A DNA stretch of 64,000 nucleotides from Vombatus ursinus (Eukaryota; Chordata; Mammalia; Diprotodontia; Vombatidae): contig NW_020954687.1 of NCBI RefSeq assembly GCF_900497805.2, forward strand, positions 6,779,490 to 6,843,489. Reading direction: 5' to 3'. The notes beneath the pieces were generated by a model. It worked only from the letters and a program-made list of their open reading frames with translations, searched no databases and was not told the DNA's origin. Positions within the stretch are counted from its first letter, which is position 1. Each line of letters opens with the position of its first letter. A program made the translations under genes and the position numbers. Below, one piece after another: positions 22,739-34,741 of the stretch.

Positions 22739-23183
22739 ACATAAATACATAAGCTATTCCACAATAGATAAGTGACCAAAGAATATGAACAGTTCCCAAA
22801 AGAAAAATTGCAAACAATCAGCACCTATATGAAAGAATGACTAATTATTAGTGACCAAATGACTAAGAGAAGTGCACCTCAAAACAACTCCGGGGTTTTG
22901 CTTCACAATCAACAAACTGGTAGAGGACAAAAAATGGGAATAGTAGTGTTGAATGAATTGTAGGAAGATAGGCAAACTAGTAAATTGTTAATGAAGTTGT
23001 GAATTAGTCCAAGCATTCTGAAAAACAATTTGAAATTTTGCTAAAAATGTAGCTAAAATTTCTAGGGCTTTTCACCCTGAAATTTCACTATTAGGCATAT
23101 AACCCAGGAAGGTTGAAAATGAAAAGAAAGACCCCATATACACCAGAATATTTATAGCAGAACTTCCGGTAGTTATAAAGAAC

Positions 23184-23199
23184 TGGAAGCAAAGTTGTT
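23184..23199. repeat. Target-site duplication, left copy (HAL1)
   Basis: TGGAAGCAAAGTTGTT occurs here and at 26178-26193 without mismatch. It defines the HAL1 insertion to the base. Confidence 0.95.
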
Positions 23200-24351
23200 T
23201 TGTTTTGTTTTGGATTTTATTTTATTTATTTTATTTTTATTAATTTATTTATTTTTAGTTTTTAACATTCACTTCCATAAGATTTTAAGTTCCAAATTTT
23301 CTCCCCATCTTGTCCCTCCCCCCCCAAGATGGCATGCATTCTGAATACCCCTTCCCCTAATCTGCCCTCCCTTCTATCTCCCCCTGCCTTCTCTTATCCC
23401 CTTTCCTTTCTATTTTCCTATAGGACAGGATCGATTTCTATCCCCATTGCCTGTATATCTTATTTCCTAGTTGCATGTGAAAATAATTTTTAACATTTGT
23501 TTTTAAAACTTTGGGTTCTAAATTCTCTCTCTTCCTCCCTCTCCACCCACCCTCATTGAGAAGGCAAGCAACTCAATACAGGTTATACATGTGTAGTCTT
23601 GCAAAATACTTCCATAGTAGTCATGTTGTGAAAAACTAACTATATTTCCCTTCATCCTATCCTGCCACCCATTTATTCTGTTCTCTCTTTTGACCTTGCT
23701 CCTCCTCAGAAGTGTTTGCTTCTGATTACCCCCCTCCTCCAATCTGCCCTCCCCTTTATCATTCCCCCTGCTCTCTGTAGGGTAAGATAGATTTCCATAC
23801 CCAATTGAATGTGTATGGTATTCTCTCCTTAAGCCAAATCCAAAGAGAATAAGATTCACTCATTCTCTCTCACCTTCCCCCACTTCCCCTCGACCATAAA
23901 AAGCCTTTTCTTGTCTGTTTTATGTGAGATAATTTACCCTATTCTACCTCTCTTTTTCTCCTTCTCCCAGTATAATCCTCTCTCGTCCCTTATTTTATTC
24001 TCCAGATATCACTCCTTCATCTTCAACTCACCCTGTGCCCACCCTCTGTCTCTCTCTCTCTGTATACATACATACATACATATATATAATACATATACAT
24101 ACACACATACACTCACACACACATATATATATAAAATTTTCCCCCTGCAACTACTCTAATACTGACAAAGGTCTCATGAGTTACAAATATCATCTTTCCG
24201 TGCAAGAATGTAAACAGTTCAACCTTAATAAGTCCCTTATGATTCTCTTTCCTGCTTACCTCTTCATGCTTCTCTTGAGTCTTGTATTTGACAGTCAAAT
24301 TTTCTATTCAGCTCTTGTCTTTTCATCAAGAATGCTTTAAAGTCCTCTATT

Positions 24352-25345
24352 TCACTGAATGTCAATTTTTTTCCCTTGAAGGATTATACTCAGTTTTGCT
24401 GGGTAGGTGATTCTTGGCTGTAATTCTATCTCCTTTGCCCTCTGGAATATTATATTCCAAGCCCTCTGCTCCCTTAATGTAGAAGCTGCTAAATCTTGTG
24501 TTATCCTGATTTTGTTTCCACAGTACTTGAATTGTTTCTTTCTGGATGCTTGCAATATTTTCTCCTTGACCTGGGAATTCTAGAATTTAGCTACAATATT
24601 CCTAGGGGTTTTCCTTTGGAGATCTCTTTCAAGAGGTGATTGGTGGATTCTTTCAATTTCTATTTTACCCTCTGGTTCTAGAACATCAGGAAAGTTTTCC
24701 TTGATAATTTCTTGAAAGATGATGTGTAGGCTCTTTTTTTTGGTCATGGCTTTCTGATAGTCCAATAATTTTTAAATTCTCTCTCCTGGATCTATTTTTC
24801 CACATCAGTTATTTTTCTATTGAGATATTTCACACTGTCTTCTATTTTTTTCATTCTTTTGGTTTTGTTTTACAATGTCTTGATTTCTCATGAAGTCACT
24901 AGCTTCCATTTGCTCCATTCTAATTTTTAAGGAAGTATTTTCTTCAGTGATCTTTTGGACTTCCTTTTCCATCTGACCAATTCTGCTTTTTAAGGTATTC
25001 TTCTCCTCACTGGCTTTTTGGAAATCTTTTGCATTTGGGTTAGACTATTTTTAAGGTGTTATTTTCCTCAGTTTTTTTTTGGGGGGGGGTTTCTCCTTTA
25101 GCAAACTATTGACTTGTTTTTCATGATTTTCTTGCATCACTCTCATTTCTCTTCCCAGTTATTCCTCTACTTCTCTTATTTGCTTCTCAAAATCCTTTTT
25201 GAGTTCTTCCATGGCCTGGGACTGATTCATATTTTTCTTGGAGGCTTTGGATGTAGGAGCTTTGACTTTGTTGTCTTCTGGTTGTATGTTTTGATCTTCT
25301 TTGCCACCAAAGAAAGATTCTATTTGTCTAACTTTTTTTGCATAC
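24352..25345 (-). pseudogene. HAL1/L1 ORF1p (decayed)
   Basis: ORF1p is the L1 RNA-binding chaperone. Read on the minus strand, the N-terminal third is charged, then comes a Lys/Glu/Asn-rich coiled coil (about 25200-24800). Next is the RRM-like part, recognisable by NFPDVLEPEG and PRNIVAKF (24765-24580), and the C-terminal domain with ITYPAKL (24555-24352). Stops and small shifts break the frame: a TAA falls inside the coiled coil, a G/C run expansion lies near 25080, and a TAG ends the frame after VAKF. It therefore makes no full protein. The order and spacing match the usual L1 ORF1p of about 300-370 residues. Confidence 0.82.
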
Positions 25346-26177
25346 TTTGCTCATGTTCCCAGCCAATTACTTGAGTTTTAAACTCTTTGTTAAGGTAGGG
25401 GTCTGCTTCCAGTGTGAAGAAAGTACTGTCCTAAGCTTTGGGGGTTTTGTGCAACTGTTTTCAGAGATACTTCTAGGGACCTGTAAATTTTCAGTTCTTC
25501 CAAGGTGGTATGATCAAGGGCAAGGTGTTTACTCCTTTCCTGGCCTGTATTCTGGTCTATGAGTGACCACAAGCCTTGGAACTGTGAGGAGGATTCCCTC
25601 TCTATCTACAAGCTCTACCATGCCAGTGCTCTTCCTTACCCCAGGATCGCCATCCAGAACTATGACCTAGATCCAAGCAAGGACAAAGCAAGAGATCCCT
25701 GCAATCCCCCTCTGACCAGCCACTCAATTCCCCATCTGTCTGTGGGCCAAGGTCAGGAAGCAGCTGCTGCCCTGGGACTGTGCTGGGACTGGGACTGGAA
25801 CCAAGCTTCTCTCTCACCCAGTCACAGACTTTTCCTACTGACTTTCTGAGTTGTCTTTGGTGTTTGTGGTTTGAGAAGTCTGGAAACCACTACAGCTGCC
25901 CATGATTCAGTCCTCTGAGGACTGCTCCAGGTTCGCTGAGGTCTAGTCTTTGCTTGCGTGCCCATGCTGAACTGTATTCACCTCCCATCCTGGCACAATA
26001 GACCTTTCCAATCAACCATCCAGGTTGTCTTGGCCTGGAAATTTATTTTACTCTGTCTTTTTGTAGGTTCTGTTGCTCTAGAATTTGTTTAGAGTCATTT
26101 TTTACAGGTATTTTGAGGGGTTTTGGGGAGAGCTCAAGCAAGTCATTGCTTTCACTCTGCCATCTTGGCTCTGCCCA
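25346..26177 (-). promoter_or_regulatory. L1-type 5' UTR / internal promoter of the HAL1
   Basis: About 830 bp with higher GC than its surroundings precede ORF1 and begin at the exact 5' end of the element. By family knowledge this region holds the internal promoter that lets each new copy be transcribed. 'agatggc' near the 5' end is the YY1-type 'AAGATGGC' motif that sets the L1 start site. Present activity is unknown. Confidence 0.55.
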
Positions 26178-26193
26178 TGGAAGCAAAGTTGTT
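26178..26193. repeat. Target-site duplication, right copy (HAL1)
   Basis: Perfect copy of the 16-bp sequence at 23184-23199. Confidence 0.95.
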
Positions 26194-26530
26194 GGCCATC
26201 AATATGTAAATAGTTAAACTGGTTGTAGTAAATAAAAATTATGGAATAATTCTGTGTTGTATGAATACTGAAAAGCACAAGAAGATATATGAACCGAAAC
26301 AAAGTTAAATAATCAGAATCATGAATAATATGTACATTTACTACAACACTATAAATAGAAAAAATAGCAATAACAAAATAATACAAATTGAATGCTGGTA
26401 AATAATCACTAAGCTTAGCCCCAAAGAAGAGCAGAAGATACCTCTCTTGTTTTTTGCAAAGATGAGAGACTATGCCTATAGAACATTTCATATAATGTCA
26501 GTCTTTTAAAATCTGTTTGTCAGTTTTCAG
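26194..26530 (+). mobile_element. Old L1, end of ORF2 and 3' UTR (right piece)
   Basis: 'ggccatcaatatgtaaatag', 'attatggaataattctgtg' and 'aagatatatgaaccgaaaca' continue the L1 of 22148-23199 without a gap once the HAL1 is removed. It is strongly decayed, and its 3' end is indistinct. Confidence 0.65.
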
Positions 26531-26592
26531 GGTTTTTTTTTCATTTTATTGTTTTCTTCTAAGGGATGGCAAAGCATATGTTAGAAAGTGTA

Positions 26593-26768
26593 TAAGAATT
26601 CTTAATGTTTTTCATGTAACAGTAGCTGTGACGGTCTAGTGAAGTCTATGGATCACTTCTCAGAATAATGTTTTTAAAAGCATAAAATATATAGTGTTAC
26701 AAAGGAAATCAATTATATTGAAATGAAGTTAATTTTTTTTTAAAAGTTCATGGATCTCAGGAGTAGAA
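26593..26768 (+). mobile_element. hAT-type non-autonomous DNA transposon fragment
   Basis: 'gtctagtgaagtctatggat', 'cagaataatgtttttaaaag', 'cataaaatatatagtgttac' and 'aaaggaaatcaattatattg' match almost word for word the element at 63783-63952. The terminal inverted repeats are decayed in this copy. The family assignment (hAT, Charlie-like) rests on the ends of its relatives. Confidence 0.65.
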
Positions 26769-26999
26769 TTGCTGAAATAAGTAATTAACACTAGAAGGAC
26801 CAGACACAGTCAATTGACATAAAAAATTATAATTTTACTTTGAAATTAAAAATTCATTCTATTTTTTGTCTTACAAATATAAACAAATTAACAACATCAA
26901 CTGATCCTTCAAAGCTTTCAGAAGTTCTGGTCCTTCTAGTGTCAAAAGGATTATGCAGCTTAGAATGTATTCTTCATATGAGAGAGAAAATTGGCATGA

Positions 27000-27155
27000 C
27001 AAAGGCTAGAAGAGACCATAAAGGTGATATAATCCAACTCCCATTTTACAAATGTACTAACTGAGGCCTAGGGAGGCAAATAGCTTGCTCAAAGTCACAC
27101 AGGTAGCAAGGATTAGAGCAGAAATTCAAACAAATTTCTCTGATTCCAGATCTTT
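27000..27155 (-). repeat. MIR-type SINE
   Basis: 'gaccataaaggtgatataat', 'cccattttacaaatgtacta' and 'ctcaaagtcacacaggtagc' are a reverse-complement MIR/Ther-1. Confidence 0.75.
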
Positions 27156-27361
27156 TTTTTTTTTTAGAGCAATGTGTAATACCATCACTGAATATTTAAA
27201 TGAATATTTTTATCTCTATCAGGCTTCTTATATTAGCAGAAGTTCTGGTTGGTGTTGGGAAACTAATGATGGAATATCTGGAATTCTTAAATAAATTTCA
27301 AAATTTAGATGATTTTGTAATATATGTAAAATTTAAGAGGGATGCAGAAGATTATTTCTTT

Positions 27362-27540
27362 TGGGGGGCTGCTAGGTAGCATTGGTTCTGGAATCAGGAA
27401 GATCTGAATTAAAATCTGGTCTCAGACACTTCCTGGCTATTTGACACTGGGTGAATTACATGGTTTTTGTGAGGATCAAAAAGCACTTAGCATAATGCTT
27501 GACACATAGTAGGTACTTAATAAATGCTTGTACCTTTCCC
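27362..27540 (+). repeat. MIR-type SINE
   Basis: 'gggggctgctaggtagcatt', 'ctcagacacttcctggctat', a shortened middle, then 'aaaagcacttagcataatgc' and 'acttaataaatgcttgta' give a plus-strand copy with an internal deletion of part of the core. Confidence 0.7.
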
Positions 27541-27544
27541 CTCC

Positions 27545-28580
27545 TTCTGATATATTCTGGACTGGTGAAAGGGCTTTGTATTTTTCCATTCTTCTCCTGT
27601 GGTCCCTGTATTTCTGTTGCTTTCTGGAAGCAGGACAGTCTTGGTGGCAAGGGGTCTCCCACTATCTCTTGGAGTTCTTCTGTGATCTCCTATTCCGTGT
27701 TGTAGATAGCTTTAATACACATATACACCACCATCCACAGTATGGATGTCTATAAGAGCCATAACATTTTCCTGGACAACCTAACCTTCTGTTAATAGTG
27801 CAGTCACTAAGCATAAGCACATGAGAAATAACCTTTCTGCAGTCTTCAAAGTGGCACACCTGCAAACCTTGTCCATCCACACAAAAAGGGGACCTAAAAG
27901 CATAGGAGAAGTCAATATCCCTCCTCCTAGAATTAAAAGATATACACGAGTCCCATGTTTCCAATCTCAGAAAGCTGTTTGACTTATTTTTCCCCCTTCT
28001 ACTGGCTTAGTTGGTATTTGATAGAATTGAGGGAATCAATGGTTTTTTTCTATCCATATAGAAACAGTCTAGTTGACCCTGAAGCTTGACAAAATACCTT
28101 CAGGTTTGTGCAATGAAAACTAGATATAAAAAACTAAAGATGAACACAGGGTCAAATCACCAATTCCGCAGGCCTCTGTGAACATAAAAGCTTCAGCTCT
28201 AAACAACAAACTCCACCGTAGGCAGAAAATGTAATTTTGATGGCAAATTACAGACTGCCACCACAGGGACTGCTGCTTCATTTTACAAAATAAACAACCA
28301 CACCAACAGCCGAACGCCGGATACAACTGAGCCTAGGGAATTAATGAAATATATCTTTTGGGGAAATTTGTAATATGAGCAATTTCAACATGCATGATTA
28401 CCTATTAGGGAAATAATTCCTAAGAGAAACATACCTAATAGCATACATGGTCTGTACATTGTTGATTTTTTTATCCTGTCCTCCACCCACCCCCAACTAG
28501 TGTATTCCCAAAGCTCATGCCTCTTTAAAATTCTATCATGGGTCTCTCAATTCCCTAGGAGGCTCTACAATATGTCAATG
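27545..28580. other. Unassigned sequence with a cysteine-rich open frame
   Basis: On the minus strand, 27964-27662 encodes a 100-residue frame with ten cysteines in the stretch from about residue 7 to residue 83, including the run CGWWCIC. I recognise no family, and no signal peptide is evident. The pattern could be a decayed exon or chance. Nothing else in this kilobase is assignable. Confidence 0.3.
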
Positions 28581-30640
28581 TTTTGAAATGATGTTTAGAG
28601 CCAATGCAGCTGGTGGAGAATAAGTGATAAACATTCTTCATTGAAACACCTTTATTTCCCATGGCTTGAGTAATAGATCATTATTCATAAGCAACCCCAA
28701 TTCACAGGCTTGGTGATGATCTTCATTCTGAATTCCTTTTCTTTAATTTTGTTCATTGAATTACGATTACCAATTATAGTTATTTAAAGTTATGGATTTT
28801 TAAAAATTTTGATCTTTACAAAGAAAGTCCAAAACCTGAATGGAGACCTCTGAGGTTTCTATCTATTGACATAAACCAAATTAAGGAAGCACCTGAAAGA
28901 TTTAATCTATCCAATTTGCTGAAATAAAAAAGATCTGATGCATAGTTGGGGGACACTGTTTTCAGGCCCCATCCATGTAGCTAGATAAGAATCAATGCAA
29001 CCAACCACATTTTGGAACTTGATCAAATTGGTTACACAAACATAAATCTAGCCTCAATGTTTCTTGATTTACATGGGGACATAAATAGAAAATCTTCGAT
29101 TCTTCTGGCCTATCCTTTCTCTTTCCAACAGGATATTGATCCTGTAGGCAAATTCACTTCAACCTCCAAGCCCCCTGCTTCTGTCTTTCTCCCCAACAAA
29201 TATTTAGAAAATTTAATGCTACATTCTGGTATAGAAACTTCCTGTTGCCTAGATGATTGGAAGTTCCTTAGGGCCTCTGTCCACAGAGATGGGAAACTAC
29301 TTAGACCTACCTGAGTGGGGCCTTCCCTTCCCTACAAAACACCTTTGCCTCCCCAGGGATGAAAGCCCCTGAGCTGCCTGAAGTACAGACCCAGAAAACC
29401 TAGATCATTGTTAACTCCCTTTTCTATTCCTGCTTTGTCCTGAAGACCACTCTGTTTGAGGCACATTTCTGGTTGTATCCCTTTCCTGCTTCTTCCCAGT
29501 CCTGCTTTGGAGGTGTCAGTCCTAGGTCCATTGTTGAAAGCGTTAAAGTACTTCCCTACTTTGGAGGTGCCAGTGAAGGCCCTAGTGTGATAGGTTATTT
29601 GACTATCCTAGCAGCCTCCCCTTGTTGTCTAGGCTACCTGCTCCCTGGGATGCCTACAGTTAATCCACACAGCCTTTCCTTTGGGGAGTCTATCCTTTCA
29701 TACACTAAATTAAAGCATTGATTTGTTCATCTAATTCTTCTGTGATGTCCTTTTAGTTCCAACGACAGTTTCTGACATAAATCCTAGCAGTTCCAAAAAT
29801 AAAAAGTGCATTTCAAGATTATAAAGTACAGTTTGCTGTCTGTGACCATGGTTTTATATGTTCAAGAATAAGAAGAGACATTCTGTCCTTTAGGTTCCGG
29901 GTTACTCTTCTTTTCTGACTGTGGTCAGCATAAGTTAATGCTTATTCCCCAAATCATATAAGGCAGTTCAAACACTCAGGCCACTCTTATAAATGGACTA
30001 TAAGATACTGAATATTTGCAGACAGTCTCTTTAATATGAAAGCACCATGGAGAGATCTGAGGCTTTTCTCCTGGTGTTGTGCTGGTCATTTTGGTATCTT
30101 GAGATCCCTTCCTATATCTTTACCTGGTTACTGAGTCTATTACCATTTCTTCTATTAACTCTGGGCCAAACATCAAATAACAAAGGAGGACAGAGTGTAA
30201 AGATATTTGAGATTTAACGAAAATAAGGAAGATGAAGTTTTAGAGTGTAATTTTCCCATATTTATTACATAGGTGGGGTTTTTTTTAACTTTTGTACATT
30301 AGATTTATTATTCTCCTGTTGATATTATATGACTAGGCATTACTAACACCATCATCTCAAAAGAATCAAAATTACAAGTAATCTAAAGGGCAATGGAAAG
30401 CTGTGTGGTGGGCGTAAGGAGGCTGCAGCATATTACCAAATATGACTCATTCAGGAGAAGTGGTAGAAAAGATATCACCAAGCAGAAGGGAAACATAGCA
30501 GGCTAGTCATGTAACAAAAGTAAGAAATAACAAGTGAACAGCCTGAGTGACACACTGGTACCTCTGGGATATCAAAAAGGTCAGAGAATGGCTTCCAGTG
30601 TGTTGGATGGATGTTCTATAAAGGATTTATAAATGATTGG
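28580..30640. other. Unassigned sequence, in part possibly LTR-like
   Basis: About 2 kb without a named repeat. A 100-codon plus-strand frame (29012-29314) shows no domain. The moderately GC-rich stretch 29310-29760, with an ATTAAA signal at about 29711, resembles an old LTR, but I found no ends, duplication or viral genes, so I leave it unclassified. Confidence 0.3.
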
Positions 30641-31105
30641 CCCAAACACTCATTTAGGGCTTACTATGTGCCAAGTACTGTGCTAAACTCTGGGGATACA
30701 AACATGAAAGCAAAGACAGTCTCTTTTCCCATGGAACTTATGTCCTAATAAGAAAAACAACACCCATAGAGTACTCATGGCCAGAGAGGGGCATTTTGGT
30801 CTGGGACAATATTGAGAGGGCCACAGGGTAGTAAGTTGGAATAGCTTATCCATGTACAATAGCAGAGTTGATTTAGTCACAGTTCATGGTTGCAGAACCA
30901 GAAGGATAGAGTGAAAGATAGGAAAGGGTCCTCTTGGGTGGGTGAGAGCAAAGTAAAACATGGCTGAGGCTTTCTTTAAATGATGTTCTAGGAGAATCAG
31001 TTGCTAATCTGAAGAGTAGGGGCCCACCAAGTTGGAAGTCCCATGAGATCATGGTCTTTGGTGTGAATGACATAGAGATGGCCAGTCAGGAGGGTGGAAA
31101 AATAT
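30640..31105 (+). repeat. Interspersed repeat, family not named
   Basis: 'ttagggcttactatgtgcca', 'gtactgtgctaaactctggg' and 'catggaacttatgtcctaat' recur in similar form at 16035, 46205 and 54225. The family is ancient. I cannot assign it by memory, and the right boundary is a guess. Confidence 0.45.
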
Positions 31106-31114
31106 GGATGAGAA

Positions 31115-31221
31115 TGCACAGGGAGGCTTCATGTCACATTGGAAAGAGCACAGAATCTGTGTTCAGATACTTGGCATTTGAGTGCAGCTCTACAACTGTC
31201 TAGTTTTTGCCTAATTTTTTC

Positions 31222-31277
<56 letters not shown>

Positions 31278-31500
31278 TATATATATTATATATATATATA
31301 TATATAATATATATATGGTTTTTGCACCTCTTCCCTCCCATTTTCTTATACTTAACACCTCTATGAGCTGTTGGGTAGTTGACTTTGAGTAAGTCATTTA
31401 AGGATTTGAGGCCTAATTTCTTCAAATATAAAGTATGAAAATTTCCTTAGATCCACATAAGGTACTTAATAGCTTTAAATCTATGAGTCTATGATCCTCA
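31115..31500 (+). repeat. MIR/Ther-type SINE split by a TA/TG/TA microsatellite
   Basis: The left part ('cacattggaaagagcacaga') and the right part ('ctttgagtaagtcatttaag', 'tttaaatctatgagtctatg') are head and tail of one SINE. Between them, 31217-31318 is (TA)n(TG)n(TA)n, about 100 bp. The outer TA blocks can pair with each other and extrude a cruciform. Confidence 0.65.
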
Positions 31501-31880
31501 AGTATGGAAGGAATGAATATAAGTTGTACCTATTGCAAGGATACCAATGAGATCATTGATTCATGTATATTTTTAAAAGTACAATTTAATAAATCAATAT
31601 TTTGACTATTTCAAGATTGTTTAGGCTATCAAAAATGCTGCAGCTACCCCACAGATGACAACTATTTCACAGGCTGAAGGTTCTTTTCTTGTAGCTTTTG
31701 GCTGTAGGCAAAAGTGTTAAAAAGTGTTAAACAGTTGGGCTTAATGGTATGTCTGATGTAAGATTCAGCAATCAATACCTACAATTGATAGCTGTTAGTT
31801 GCAGCTACTCATTTTCCCTTATCCTACTCAACTGGTGGTGGAGTTACTGATTATTAGTAAAATGAGAAGGAGGAGGGATG
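31500..31880. other. Unassigned sequence
   Basis: I see nothing assignable. The start of the long L1 that follows may lie within it. Confidence 0.4.
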
Positions 31881-32337
31881 GGGGTCTAAAAACAAAGCTA
31901 CAAACTGCCCTTAAAATAATCAGAACTAGCTATATAATAATCTTAAAATATTATTGAACTGGATTCAGAGCAGTGAGCAATCCTGGACCTGAGGCTATGT
32001 ATTAGGGAAGAAACAGGAACAGAGATAAGCAACAGCTTTGTAGCTCTGACTCTTGGAACCAAGTGGAATTTCAGATCTAGTTCCCAGCACAGTTTGAAGT
32101 CAGCAGTGGGATAACCTGGGCAGAGAGCTCAAATCAAAGCAGAGACTACAATTCTATCTTTGAACCAGTAGAGCCTTCTAGCTGGTTGATGGTGATTGGG
32201 TCCCACATCAGTCACTGGAGCTCCAATCAGAAACAAGTCCACAGCTTTATTTGCTCTGACCCAAACCTAGGTCAGGAACTTGCAAAGCTCAACTAGAAAA
32301 GCAGCAAACAGAATTTGCCCTAGGTCAAAGCAGTTTA

Positions 32338-32571
32338 GGCAGCTAGATGGTTCAGTGGATAGAGCACTGGGCCTGGAGTCAAGAAGACCTGAATTCAAAT
32401 CCAGCCTCAGACTCTTACTAGCTGTGTGACCTTGGGCAAGTCATTTAACCTCTGTTTGCATTAATCCATTGGAGAAGGAAATTGCAAACCACTCCAGTAG
32501 CTTCACTAAGAAAACCACATGGACAATATGGTTCATGAGGTCACAAAGTATCAGACATGACTGAATAACAA
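32338..32571 (+). repeat. SINE with RTE-like tail, 12-bp target duplication
   Basis: Full-length long-type SINE: head 'ggcagctagatggttcagtg', core 'agctgtgtgaccttgggcaa', tail 'caaagtatcagacatgactg' ending in AACAACAA. CAAAGCAGTTTA at 32326-32337 and 32572-32583 is a perfect duplication within the L1 5' UTR. Confidence 0.93.
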
Positions 32572-34741
32572 CAAAGCAGTTTATCAGCACTGAAAGTTGA
32601 TAAGATTCCTAACCTGAGTTATCCATGAGATCCTGAAAAATGCAATATTCAATACTTAGAGAAAGCAGCAACAAAACTCAAAAGAGCACAGAACAGGATG
32701 AAGTAGGACCTACACTTTTAGATTGCCTCTAAAAGTGCAAGCCTAGCTTTAACTAAATTCCAAAATTAGCAAGTAAGGCTAAACACAAGAAGAATCCCAC
32801 CATGATGAACTATTAGAATGACAGGGACATTCAAGACATAAATCCAGAAGAAGAAAATGACTCCAAAACATCTACAAACAATCCTCAAAGAAACACATAG
32901 CTACGGCACAAGTTCAACTAGAATTCTTACAAGAAATGAAGCAAAGGTTTTTTTTTTTTTTAATTAAGCTAGAGGAAAGATTTGCAAAAGAAATGAGGAG
33001 TATGAAGGAAAAACTTGGAAAGAGAATTAAGAACTTAGAGCAAGAGGTACAAAAGCTTACGGAGTTAAAAAAAATAAAGTAAATGGAAGTTAATCACTCC
33101 ATGAGGCAACAAGATATATTTAAAGTCAAAAGTCTGGGAAAATAAACATGAATATATCTCATAGCAAAAAAATGTCCTTGAAAACAGAACAAGTGAGGAA
33201 ATTCAAGAATCATTTCATTACCTGAAAGCAATGATAAAAAAAGGAACCTAAACATCATTTCAAGGAATCATAAAAAGAAAACTGTCCAGATCTCTTAGAA
33301 CCAGAGGGCAAAGTAAAAAATAGAAAGAATCCACTGGTCATTTCCTGAAACTCCACAATGAAAAATCACAGGAACATTATAAACATAATCCAGAATTTCA
33401 AGCAGCCAGAAAGGAAGAATTCAAGTTTCACAGAGCCACAGTCAAAATCACATAAGATATAGCGTCTACCATCATGAAAGAGTAGAGAACCTGGAATATG
33501 ATAATCCAAACAACAATAAGATATAGACTTGGAAAACTGAATATAATCTTATAAGAAAGGAAATAGATTATTTACTGAAATAGAAGACTTCCAAGAATTT
33601 TTGATTTTAAAAAAAAAGCCGAGGTGAAACTATGAAATAAAATCACAGGAGTCAAGAAAAATATATTAAAAAAAAAAAGCTAAATGGGAGGGTAAAGTGT
33701 TTACATTCTTAAAGGAGAAAATGATAAATGTGTCCTCTCAAATTTCAGATGTCATTAATGGTAATAGTAAAAAGAGGACACTGAAAGGACAACGTACGAC
33801 CACAAAATGGTCAACAGAGGGCAAAAGAAATGAAGGTGGGGAGGAAAATACCAGGAAGAAAAAGAGAGAGAGAGAAAGGGTGGGGAAATTTTTCTCACAT
33901 AATTACTTAGAATACTATACAAAGAAGGATGAAGAGGTAGGTAGAGGAACAACACTTGACTCTCACTTTTATCTGAACTGCTCAAAGTAGGGAAGAATAT
34001 ACACACAATTGGGTGCAGGGATACATCTCATTCAACAAAGAAATTGGAAGGAAAGAAGAAAAAAGGAAACAAGAGGGAGGATAAATCCAAGGACAGATTA
34101 GTCTTAAGCAAAATAAACCTAACAACGAAGGTCTGATTGTGAAGAGGAACATAAAAAGAAAGAAAGAAAGTGTAAGAAACTGATTGGGGTCTGGGTGAAG
34201 AAAAGAAGAGAGGCAGGGGAGCAAAAATAGATTACATCAAACTGTGAGAACTGATGCTGAACCCACTGTTCACTCACCTATCTCTTCTTTGTATGAAAGG
34301 GACAGGAATCAAAGAGAGGAAAAAGTATAACAGAATAGGATGAAAGGAAATACACAATTAAGATTCATGACTGAATATGAATGAGATGGACTCATTCATG
34401 AAACAAAAGAGGATAGCAGAATGGATTAGAAAGAAAAATCCAATATATTGTTTACAAGAAACAGATTTGAAACAAAGATTCACTCAGAGTTAAAATAAGG
34501 GACTGGAGCAAAATCTGTTATGTTTCAGCTTGAGTAAAAAACAGCTGTGATAATCATGACTTCAGACAAGGCAACAGTAAATATAGATCTGATTAAAAGA
34601 GATAAACTATATTATACAGAACATATTATAGACTCAATATCTGTAGTAAATATGTCAAATATCATAGCATCTAAATACCTAAATGAGTTAAACCATAATG
34701 GTGGGGAACTTCAATGTACTCCTTTCACACCAAGAGAAATC

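Larger units (their letters stand above)
22148..23199 (+). mobile_element. Old L1, ORF2 C-terminal part (left piece)
   Basis: 'aatttctgggaaagctgaaa', 'accatataccaaaataggat' and 'gaaattgaaatgcttttgca' correspond to the C-terminal third of L1 ORF2, and 'tatttatagcagaacttccg' to its last section. The copy is broken many times and carries a MIR-like SINE and a TA run at 22483-22503. At 23199 it stops inside a duplicated target site where the HAL1 inserted, and it resumes at 26194. Confidence 0.75.
23200..26177 (-). mobile_element. Almost complete half-LINE (HAL1): L1-type 5' UTR and ORF1, no ORF2
   Basis: Read on the minus strand, the element starts at 26176 with GGGCAGAGCCAAGATGGC, the L1 5' terminus, and has about 800 bp of 5' UTR. 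ORF1 follows to 24352, then about 1.15 kb of A/G-rich non-coding sequence, and it ends in an AAAT/CAAAA tail at 23200. No endonuclease or reverse-transcriptase sequence is present. A 16-bp direct repeat flanks the whole 2,978-bp unit, so it moved in this form; a deletion after insertion is not needed. HAL1 elements are known L1 derivatives that rely on the ORF2 protein of an active L1. It lies antisense within an older L1. Confidence 0.88.

Noticed and set aside
29012-29760. Frame at 29012-29314 plus ATTAAA as a gene end or retroviral remnant
   Set aside because: No recognisable domain or element ends were found, so it was left unassigned.
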